Of a stretch of 49,504 bases of DNA, positions 42,987-49,504 are shown piece by piece. The position numbers and the translations under genes are program-made. The first letter of the stretch is position 1. Each line of letters starts with the position of its first letter. Origin of the DNA: Chloroflexota bacterium (GTDB lineage: Bacteria; Chloroflexota; Anaerolineae; Anaerolineales; UBA4823); assembly GCA_020349245.1 (NCBI GenBank), contig CP070764.1:2325618-2375121 (forward strand), read 5' to 3'. The notes under the pieces are model-generated. The model did no database searches. It was not told the origin of the DNA and worked only from the letters and a program-made list of their open reading frames with translations.

Positions 42987-43014
42987 TTGGGATTTTACAC
43001 TCCTGTGGTATAGT
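42987..43014 (+). promoter_or_regulatory. Extended -10 promoter of the small ORF / radical SAM unit
   Basis: TTGGGA (42987-42992), 16-nt spacer, TATAGT (43009-43014) with a TGG extension just before it. The ATG at 43022 comes seven nt after the -10, i.e. leaderless geometry. Confidence 0.5.
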
Positions 43015-43021
43015 AAGCATA

Positions 43022-43114
43022 ATGCATCATTTAAACCGATATAAGTATGGTTTACACTCTCAAATTCATGTTCCAATTACCCCCGAAGATCGTAAAATAA
43101 ATAATGGTGAATAA
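43022..43114 (+). CDS. Small 30-residue ORF upstream of a radical SAM gene (possible precursor peptide)
   Basis: ATG 43022 to TAA 43112-43114, 30 residues, starting MHHLNRYKYG and ending DRKINNGE. It begins seven nt after a probable -10 box, so it would be translated as a leaderless message, and it is 66 nt upstream of the radical SAM gene in the same direction. The mix of Tyr, His, Lys and Arg (RYKYGLHSQIH) is unlike a signal peptide or membrane helix. No homologue is recognised. It could be a RiPP-like substrate of the radical SAM enzyme, a leader peptide controlling it, or chance. Confidence 0.35.
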   Translation: MHHLNRYKYGLHSQIHVPITPEDRKINNGE

Positions 43115-43180
43115 AACTATTCTCCTAAATAAATTCACAAAGTCCTTCTTTATATCATTCCCATTGCAGGTCTATAGAAA

Positions 43181-44080
43181 ATGGTTAAACAACTACACAT
43201 AATACTGACATATAACTGCTCGCTACGCTGCCACCATTGTTATGTTTATAGCGATCAGCGAGCAACTGGAAATATCTCCCTCGGGCAAATTTCTACTTAC
43301 CTCAATGAAGGTCGGAAAGTTCCCGATTTGCAGTGGATTTTTTTTGGGGGTGGTGAACCTTTTACCAGATACCCATTGTTGCTAAAAGCAATTCAAAAGG
43401 CACGCAAACTCAATTATTATGTCGGGGTTGAGACAAATGGTTACTTTGCCAGGACAAAATCCAGTGGAATACAGTTCCTGCGACCTCTGGCGAACTTGGG
43501 AGTTAAAGAGATCAGAATTAGCAACGATTTCTTCCATTACAAAAAGGTTGAAAATTCTCCGGCGAAGCATGCCTTGGAAGCAGCACAAGAGCTGGGAATG
43601 TCTTCCACATTGGTTCGTACTAGCTTCCCAGGCAACAATAACTACAGTGATCTTCCCACGATCTCCAGGGCGAAGGTCATTGATCAGGAGGTAATGTATA
43701 TTGGTCGGGCGGCTGAAACACAGCCCCTTGGGCACCCATTGATGGATTGGAAAATATTTTCAGAATGTCCCAGGGAGGATCTCTATTCGGTGGAACGGTT
43801 ATTTATTGATGCTTATGGATATGTACAAACATGTCCTGGGATTGCAATCGGAAATGCATACCAAACCCCACTAAATGAGATCATAACCAATTTTGATATT
43901 CATAACCACCCGATCTTGGGTCCCCTTTTGGAAAATGGACCTTCGGGGTTAATCACCGATACAACAGACAACCATGAAGGTCAATACATTGATGCCTGTC
44001 ATTGCTGTTATTCGATTCGCCACCAGATAATTGACGATTATTCCGAATGGTTGGGACCTCGTCATGTTTACGGATACTGA
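43181..44080 (+). CDS. Radical SAM protein with C-terminal SPASM-like cysteines
   Basis: 299 residues. The 4Fe-4S/SAM motif CSLRCHHC places Cys13, Cys17 and Cys20 in CxxxCxxC spacing; GGGEP (56-60) binds SAM. The second half has Cys196 (FSECPRED), Cys218 (YVQTCPGIAIGN) and Cys273/275/276 (DACHCC), a set that could carry an auxiliary cluster as in SPASM or twitch domains. SPASM enzymes often modify peptides or proteins; the function here is unknown. The start ATG at 43181 has only a weak AGG upstream. It is followed by a strong terminator. Confidence 0.85.
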   Translation: MVKQLHIILTYNCSLRCHHCYVYSDQRATGNISLGQISTYLNEGRKVPDLQWIFFGGGEPFTRYPLLLKAIQKARKLNYYVGVETNGYFARTKSSGIQFLRPLANLGVKEIRISNDFFHYKKVENSPAKHALEAAQELGMSSTLVRTSFPGNNNYSDLPTISRAKVIDQEVMYIGRAAETQPLGHPLMDWKIFSECPREDLYSVERLFIDAYGYVQTCPGIAIGNAYQTPLNEIITNFDIHNHPILGPLLENGPSGLITDTTDNHEGQYIDACHCCYSIRHQIIDDYSEWLGPRHVYGY

Positions 44081-44163
44081 TATTTCAATTGCCCAGAAGA
44101 ATTCATTATTTCTGCTATGAATCAAGATTATTGTGCGGATTTGATTTATTCAAGAGGGAAAAG

Positions 44164-44195
44164 AAAAACTCCCAGTCACTTGACTGGGAGTTTTT
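44164..44195. terminator. Bidirectional rho-independent terminator
   Basis: A perfect inverted repeat with 15-nt arms (AAAAACTCCCAGTCA and its complement), two nt between, ending in TTTTT on both strands. It ends the radical SAM unit and can also stop transcripts coming from the glycoside hydrolase genes. Confidence 0.9.
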
Positions 44196-44305
44196 CGAGT
44201 GTAGATATGATTATTCACAGTTAATTAAAAATCAACTTTAATTTAGTTATTATTAGACTATACGCAGTTTACTGTTATAAAGACGATTTAGTGAAGTTTT
44301 ATTAC

Positions 44306-45811
44306 CTAGGGATAGAGTTCAATATAAATTGGCTCATTAATGACAAGGGTATCCATACCAGGTTGGAAAATATCCTTACCAAATTTATTATAGACCGCCT
44401 GAATATCTCCAGGAACCATTAATACTGTATCAACCTCCTGTGGTGACCACACAACCCAGATTCGTTTCTCAGGTGTGGTGAATTCATACCCCTCCAGGTT
44501 GCCATCAAGAGATATATTCCCGGAAAGTTCTGCATCCACGAGTTCAGAAAGTAAAAATTTCAAGGCTTCATAGACTGGCTTTGGATTCTGATTCCCATCC
44601 AATAAACTCCCGTATCGCCAACCGGGTCCTTCAAAAGAAAACCAGATGGTTCCATAGATACGATTACCCCAATTTCGCAGGTACATTCTGATTAAATAAT
44701 CTGCCTGGGATTCATAAAACTCGTCGACAGGTGGATCGCAATCAATAGGATTATATTCAGTGCACAGCAACGCGCCCTCTGTATGGTAAATAGGCTTCGA
44801 TAAGTTATATTTACTCATCACCTCTCGCAAGAAATCAATTTTCCCAATCACCACGCCACCCCGGTGTTCCCAGCTGGGATGGTGATCATCGTAAAAAAGA
44901 GGGTTTGATATATCCTGGTTTGGCCGAAAATATGGCGCATACCCGTGAAAACTTACAGCGTCGAAGAACGCCCCACCACCGTTTAAAAGGATCCCCTCCA
45001 GGAAATTACCGGGATTGCAATCCTTTCCCTCCGGTGGTCTGGTTGGATCACAATCCAGCAATAATCCACCAATGAGAACTGTCGCCTCCGGATCCACTGA
45101 TTTTATCGCTGGATAGACTGTTTTCAACATATCTGCGTAATACTGACCCCCGTAGTATGGGTCATTCTGGTTTCCCCAACAGCCAAACATGCTTTTAGCT
45201 GATACGAGGGTCGGATCAACATCAGGTTCATTGCCCAACTCCCAAATTTTTACATTAAAGGGTGCCTGGCTGTAGCGGCTCACGGCTTCGATCATAAATT
45301 GGGCAAAGGCGGCTAACTTCTCCGGCTTTATCGGACCGCAGTAGGACCCGGGAACCATCTGAGCCCACTCGGGTGTTCCGCGGACGATCAGCATGGTAGA
45401 AAGGTTATTCGTGGAGGCACGGATCAACTTTTCCTCAAGGTTTGTTGCAGCTTCCCAATTCCGCACTCCCTCTATCGATTCAATTTCATGCCATAGCAAG
45501 CCATTATGACGGATTAATTGTAATTTATCTATCCCCAGAATATCACTGTGACCTTCAAAATCCATCATGCGTGATTCGGTGCCAAATGCCATTCTTGGAA
45601 ATGGAAATCCTTCGCTCGCCTTGATCTGTTCTTCCACAGCACTTGTAGATGGTGAAGAACTCTCGTTTGGCTCAGGTAACGGTGTTGGTTCACTCTGTGG
45701 ATTAATCCGCAAACTCGGGTCAGGAAGGCTTTCCACCTCACCCGGTGAGTTTGCACAGCCATAGAGAAATATCACAAATAATGAAAGTACAATACTGGGG
45801 ATTAACTTCAT
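44306..45811 (-). CDS. Secreted lipoprotein glycoside hydrolase, clan GH-A type (copy 1)
   Basis: 501 residues. Signal peptide with lipobox ending YGC (Cys19) and a Pro/Ser/Glu linker up to about 60. The (beta/alpha)8 domain has the acid/base Glu195 in WELGNEPDVD and the likely nucleophile Glu345 in YHTEGALLC, as in GH39/GH5-like families. A small beta domain follows (about 430-500). The product is expected outside the cell; substrate unknown. Paralogue of the gene at 45855-47303 with matching residues throughout. It starts about 45 nt after that gene's stop. Confidence 0.85.
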   Translation of the reverse strand: MKLIPSIVLSLFVIFLYGCANSPGEVESLPDPSLRINPQSEPTPLPEPNESSSPSTSAVEEQIKASEGFPFPRMAFGTESRMMDFEGHSDILGIDKLQLIRHNGLLWHEIESIEGVRNWEAATNLEEKLIRASTNNLSTMLIVRGTPEWAQMVPGSYCGPIKPEKLAAFAQFMIEAVSRYSQAPFNVKIWELGNEPDVDPTLVSAKSMFGCWGNQNDPYYGGQYYADMLKTVYPAIKSVDPEATVLIGGLLLDCDPTRPPEGKDCNPGNFLEGILLNGGGAFFDAVSFHGYAPYFRPNQDISNPLFYDDHHPSWEHRGGVVIGKIDFLREVMSKYNLSKPIYHTEGALLCTEYNPIDCDPPVDEFYESQADYLIRMYLRNWGNRIYGTIWFSFEGPGWRYGSLLDGNQNPKPVYEALKFLLSELVDAELSGNISLDGNLEGYEFTTPEKRIWVVWSPQEVDTVLMVPGDIQAVYNKFGKDIFQPGMDTLVINEPIYIELYP

Positions 45812-45854
45812 GAGAAATTTGAATTACTTCTTCAATCTGAATCCCAAATTCAAA

Positions 45855-47303
45855 TCACCGGGAGAATTCCACGTAGACTGGGTTGTTCACGGTTATTTGG
45901 TTCCCAGTGATTGATATTTCGGTTCCGTATTTATCAAAGGCTTTCTTTGCTGTAGAGGAAAAGGTCACTGTATGGGTGCTTTCGTCCGGTGACCAAAGCA
46001 CCCAGATCTTTTTATCGTTTGTCGTGAATTCGTAGCCAGCAACCGATGTGTTCTCCAGAACTCGCTTTGAATATGATGCGCTGTTCAATTCCTGAGTAAG
46101 GAATTTGAGAGCATTGTATGCAGGTTTTGGAGTTTGGGTTTCATCTAGAAGACTACCAAATCGCCAATCTGGTCCATCAAATGTAAACCAAATTGTACTA
46201 AGAACTCCGTTCACCCAATTTCTCACAAATAACCAAATCACATAATCAGCTTGGGATTCATAAAACCGATGATCAGGATTTGCACAATCCGTAACGTTAT
46301 ACTCCGGGCAGAGAAGCGCGGCTTCCGTGTGTATGATCGGCTTACTGATGCCGTATTTGCCCATAACAAAACGCAGAAAATCAACCTTCCCTAAGACAGC
46401 ACCACCGCGATGTTCCCACTTAGGATTGTGTTCGTCAAACTGTAAACCTTTGGAAGAACCTGAATAAGGTACATAACCGTGAAAACTGACGATATCAAAA
46501 TTATCTCCACGCTGGTTGATCCCATTTCGCAGTATGCCTTCAAAAAATTTTCCAGTATGGCAGGTTTTATCAAACGTTGGATCACAATCCTGGAGCAATC
46601 CCCCGATCAAGACTTTTGCATCTGGGTCCACAGATTTTATCGCGGGATAAATGACATTTAACATCTGGGCATAATATTCCCCCCCGTAGTAGGTCTGGCT
46701 GGCGTCTCCCCAGCAACCAAAAACGGAGTCATAACCCAATTCTGGTGAATAAACCACGTCTGGTTCATTACCCAATTCCCAATATTCAATGTGATATGGA
46801 TATTCTTTGTAGCGCTTCACCAGGTCTTTGATAAATTCCGCAAAATCCGCCAAGGCAGCTTCTTTTACCGGGCCACAGGTATATGGCTGGACTTTCTGAG
46901 CCCAGCTTGGTGTCCCACGGACAACGGCTATTACTTTCATACCCCTCTCATTCGCAACCCGCAGGGTAGTTTCATCCACAGAGCTCCAGTTATAACCGGA
47001 GGCATTCGTATTTACTGGTTCAATCTCTGCCCAGTTAAAAGCATCGATCCTTGCCCAGTTGAGTCCTGCATCCTGGGCAAAGTTGGCAATCTCGGGATTG
47101 GTGAGATACTTGATTTGTGACCCGAAGGATGTAACCCAGGGGTAGCGGTTTACCATTAGTGGTAAATAGGTCTGTGTACTGTCAATACCCACTTCTTCTT
47201 CTGAATTTTGCGCGAAGCTCGATTCTGCACTCAATTGAAGCGCAATTATGCCTGCAAAAAGTCCAAGCATCAACCAAACACGAAAATTAAAGATAACCTT
47301 CAT
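45855..47303 (-). CDS. Secreted glycoside hydrolase, clan GH-A type (copy 2)
   Basis: 482 residues. Signal peptide cut near residue 31 (SSFAQ), with no lipobox, so soluble or surface-associated. The catalytic Glu180 is in WELGNEPDV and the probable nucleophile Glu327 in IHTEAALLC. Shared segments with copy 1 include YYGGEYYAQML, AIKSVDP, SFHGY, WEHRGGAVLGK and FYESQADY. The ATG at 47303 has GGAGG seven nt upstream. The two copies differ in anchoring (lipidated versus not), so they may act at different places. Confidence 0.85.
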   Translation of the reverse strand: MKVIFNFRVWLMLGLFAGIIALQLSAESSFAQNSEEEVGIDSTQTYLPLMVNRYPWVTSFGSQIKYLTNPEIANFAQDAGLNWARIDAFNWAEIEPVNTNASGYNWSSVDETTLRVANERGMKVIAVVRGTPSWAQKVQPYTCGPVKEAALADFAEFIKDLVKRYKEYPYHIEYWELGNEPDVVYSPELGYDSVFGCWGDASQTYYGGEYYAQMLNVIYPAIKSVDPDAKVLIGGLLQDCDPTFDKTCHTGKFFEGILRNGINQRGDNFDIVSFHGYVPYSGSSKGLQFDEHNPKWEHRGGAVLGKVDFLRFVMGKYGISKPIIHTEAALLCPEYNVTDCANPDHRFYESQADYVIWLFVRNWVNGVLSTIWFTFDGPDWRFGSLLDETQTPKPAYNALKFLTQELNSASYSKRVLENTSVAGYEFTTNDKKIWVLWSPDESTHTVTFSSTAKKAFDKYGTEISITGNQITVNNPVYVEFSR

Positions 47304-47350
47304 CTACTTGCCTCCAAAATCCTTCAATCTTATTTTTCAAACTTTCCTTC

Positions 47351-47839
47351 TTACAACCCTCGCTTTTCGTCATGAATTATCGTCGCTTTCTCAACGATCC
47401 GGTCATACCCCTGTTCGAGGTATTCCATAATCTCACCAGCAGCAAACTCATATTCTGAAAAAGTACCGCCATATGGATCCTCAACATCCCGCAAACGATC
47501 TACCATCTCACTAAGGAGGAAGATCTTTTCAGAAGTTTCAGGAAATTCCATGCGGATCGATTCTTTCTGACTGAGCTCCATGGTAAGTATCAGGTCAAAT
47601 TCCTGCAGCAATACCGCGTTTACACTACGGGCTCGGTGTTTACTGATGTCAATTCCAATAGCTTGCATGACCCGCAGCGAACCTGTAGCTGCGGGTTCAC
47701 CATCCAAACCCCAGGTACCCGCAGATTCAACCTGCCATTCACCAAGGGGTTGTCTATCCTCAATCAACCCTTTGAAGATCCCAGCGGCCATCGGAGACCG
47801 GCAGATATTCGCGGTACATATAAATAATACTGAAGGCAT
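47351..47839 (-). CDS. Low-molecular-weight protein-tyrosine-phosphatase
   Basis: 162 residues. The active site loop CTANICRS has catalytic Cys8 and Arg14; the general acid is Asp121 in EDPYGG. Such phosphatases (Wzb/Etp/YwlE type) remove phosphate from protein tyrosine or arginine kinases, often to control exopolysaccharide export. That role fits the neighbouring glycan genes but is not proven. ATG at 47839 with only a weak ribosome site. It is about 48 nt ahead of copy 2 of the glycoside hydrolase. Confidence 0.93.
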   Translation of the reverse strand: MPSVLFICTANICRSPMAAGIFKGLIEDRQPLGEWQVESAGTWGLDGEPAATGSLRVMQAIGIDISKHRARSVNAVLLQEFDLILTMELSQKESIRMEFPETSEKIFLLSEMVDRLRDVEDPYGGTFSEYEFAAGEIMEYLEQGYDRIVEKATIIHDEKRGL

Positions 47840-48014
47840 TATCCGGACTGGCTCATCTCATATATCATCGCGTTTTGGTACAACAAGGAAGGTAACTAAA
47901 CCTCCCCCATAATGATATTTTACTCGATCCACAGGTTGAAATTAATTTACACAAATTGAGCTGTGATGCTGTTCAGTTAAGGATTGCGTGATGAGAAGAT
48001 TAGACCTCGTTTTC
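47840..48014. other. Intergenic region between the membrane protein and the phosphatase
   Basis: 175 bp, AT-rich, no gene or clear terminator seen. A TAAAAT on the minus strand could be a -10 of the phosphatase gene, but no convincing -35 is present. Confidence 0.3.
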
Positions 48015-49504
48015 CTATTGAATGTAGTACTGGTTGATGCTGTAGATAGAGATCATATCAAGCAAAACGAAACAGAGAATCAATATTCCAAGCAAAACAT
48101 TTTTAGGAATCTTAATATATTTTTCAATCCAGCTGATTTCCTCCAGCCAACCAATATTCAGAATAAGCATCGTCGGGATGATTGCCGGGTATGCGTAACG
48201 CGCCACGGGGATAAAGTAGCTGCCATCCAAAACGCTCGGCAAACCACGTAAGACCGCTGATCCCCAAACAATCAAAAGGGCAAACCCCAGGAACAAGAAG
48301 ATATCCCAGCGGATGTTTTTTCGCGTTCTTACCAGGGAAACAGCCGCACCAAATATCCCCATCAGGGTGAACACGGCTAGTATTGTATAGGGGTGAAATC
48401 CCCTGATTACAACATGTCCCCAGCCAAATTTTGCCCAAAAGGTTTGCAGGAGTGATTTTATCGTGGTCGTGTAATAATTCTCGAGGGGGACTGGGTCCAA
48501 TAATAATCCCAGAAAGAGGATTGGATTCGCGGGATATCGTTGAGCAATGAAAGTTTCTACCCAGCCTCTCAATCTTGGGCCAGAATATTCGGCAGATGGA
48601 TTTCGAACCAAGTTCTGGAATTGCTTACCTCCCCAAGCCCCTTCCCGTCCTGAAGTATCTGAAAAAGCAGGAGGTTGATCATTACCCCAGCTTCCAGGAA
48701 CCACCGTGATCCCGTCATAGAATACCGACACTGTTTCATCTGTTGAGGAAAGGACTGGTGAAATTGTAATCAAGGTCGGAGGATTGGATGAATCTACTTG
48801 GCCTGTTACCGTGAAGAATTTTGGAGTAACATCCACTTTCACTTCTTTTTGGATCTGCGTATCCCCGATGTGCAGGATGGGAGTTATCACTGATACTGGT
48901 TTATTTGCCCAGATCCAGGCTCCCAATGTCACTGTTTCACTATCCAAGGGGTATGAACCAGATGGAATCAATTGGTAAACCCTGGAAGGTGGAGCCCCCG
49001 GTGAAAGGTCAAATTTGAAGACAAATTTTCCAATTGGCGTTTGGGCATCGTATACACGATCTACGCTCCTTTGGTCTCTCTGGCTATACCAATTCAGCGG
49101 TGCTCCCCAAGTGAATACTCCAAACAGGGTCAAGACAATTAAACTTGAAATCCCAGCCCATACAAATCGCCGATTGGGAATATAGGATAAGGCAAGTGGA
49201 ATAGGGACCATGAAAAGCGCTAGCATAACAGTATTCTTGGTAAAAAAACAAATCAAGGCCAGGATCAACATCAGCAATGCTCGGGACCATTTGAATCCTC
49301 GAATGATTAATCTCAATCCTGACCAGAGGAATAATGAAAAAAAGGCAACTGCGCCAACATCATTGTTGACTGATGTCAGGATATCGACAAATCCTGGCAG
49401 TAGCAATACTGTTAAAGGCAACAACCAACGTAATGAGTGATTCCGAGCGGTAAGTTCAGCTGCTACCCCATATGCCGCAATGATTGTAGTCAGGAAAAAT
49501 GCTA
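48015..49504 (-). CDS. Multi-pass membrane protein, probable glycosyltransferase-like (5' end beyond the right edge)
   Basis: The frame stays open to the window edge, so the N-terminus is missing; 496 residues are visible. Hydrophobic helices occur before and after a soluble stretch of about 170 residues (SPGAPPSRVYQLIPSGSYP and beyond) with repeated beta-strand-like sequence such as VTLGAWIWANKPVS, resembling a carbohydrate-binding jelly roll. Late helices follow near FFGAAVSLVRT-like segments and end in SINQYYIQ. This design is seen in GT-C type enzymes that use lipid-linked sugars. The assignment is an inference from topology. Confidence 0.6.
   Translation of the reverse strand, partial: AFFLTTIIAAYGVAAELTARNHSLRWLLPLTVLLLPGFVDILTSVNNDVGAVAFFSLFLWSGLRLIIRGFKWSRALLMLILALICFFTKNTVMLALFMVPIPLALSYIPNRRFVWAGISSLIVLTLFGVFTWGAPLNWYSQRDQRSVDRVYDAQTPIGKFVFKFDLSPGAPPSRVYQLIPSGSYPLDSETVTLGAWIWANKPVSVITPILHIGDTQIQKEVKVDVTPKFFTVTGQVDSSNPPTLITISPVLSSTDETVSVFYDGITVVPGSWGNDQPPAFSDTSGREGAWGGKQFQNLVRNPSAEYSGPRLRGWVETFIAQRYPANPILFLGLLLDPVPLENYYTTTIKSLLQTFWAKFGWGHVVIRGFHPYTILAVFTLMGIFGAAVSLVRTRKNIRWDIFLFLGFALLIVWGSAVLRGLPSVLDGSYFIPVARYAYPAIIPTMLILNIGWLEEISWIEKYIKIPKNVLLGILILCFVLLDMISIYSINQYYIQ

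Noticed and set aside
1..49504. General reading of TGA as an amino acid
   Set aside because: Many genes here end sensibly at TGA, with overlaps such as ATGA at 34260 and 36191; Trp is encoded by TGG throughout.
1..49504. CRISPR array, insertion sequence or prophage
   Set aside because: No regularly spaced direct repeats, transposase, integrase or phage structural genes were seen.

Overview
The window looks like a chromosomal segment of a Chloroflexota bacterium, probably class Anaerolineae. This is inferred from gene content and style only. Pointers are roughly 48% GC, a lipoprotein solute-binding protein with a long Pro/Thr/Glu linker, a MoeA fused to a periplasmic-binding-like domain, a TrmB regulator, a MoxR-DUF58-DUF4129 operon, and a mix of Shine-Dalgarno-led and apparently leaderless genes with bacterial -10/-35 boxes. 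There is no phage, insertion sequence or CRISPR array. One tRNA (Thr-CGT) is present.

Layout. 1-467 (minus) is the start of a sensor kinase running off the left edge. 538-7100 (minus) is a co-directional cluster read as rhodanese, UbiA prenyltransferase, MoeA, polysaccharide deacetylase, MoeA-PBP, PrxQ peroxiredoxin, lipoprotein cytochrome c. It fits molybdenum/tungsten cofactor, quinone and electron-transfer functions. The rhodanese carries an in-frame TGA exactly where relatives have Cys in a YCTCP loop, so it is a strong selenoprotein candidate. The cytochrome carries a different in-frame TGA at a conserved Trp, which looks like a nonsense mutation or sequence error.

7285-11784 holds a class-A beta-lactamase-like serine hydrolase, an alanine-dehydrogenase-like protein, a VIT1/CCC1 transporter and a TrmB regulator whose promoter overlaps a 28-bp palindrome. 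11857-17921 holds a GT4 glycosyltransferase, tRNA-Thr, an 895-bp degraded region, a stand-alone E2 acyltransferase domain, a PLP trans-sulfuration enzyme, and the udk-VTT-M20 peptidase operon (to 19309). 19401-23040 (minus) is MoxR-DUF58-DUF4129. 23378-26179 is a DinG-family helicase with an N-terminal exonuclease. 26253-33104 (minus) holds a repeat membrane protein, nicotinate phosphoribosyltransferase, a Ca-type P-ATPase, a Gfo/Idh/MocA oxidoreductase and a zinc-ribbon orphan.

33481-41797 is a seven-gene operon: a complete branched-chain-amino-acid-type ABC importer (LivG, H, M, K, F) interleaved with two adenylate-forming CoA ligases. It is probably an uptake-and-activation module for a carboxylic acid rather than an amino-acid importer. 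A convergent KAS III (FabH) follows. Divergent from FabH, a short leaderless ORF precedes a radical SAM protein, an arrangement that could be a peptide-modification locus.

44306-49504 (minus) holds two tandem paralogous secreted clan-A glycoside hydrolases, a low-molecular-weight protein tyrosine phosphatase and a membrane glycosyltransferase-like protein running off the right edge. This is probably a cell-surface polysaccharide locus.
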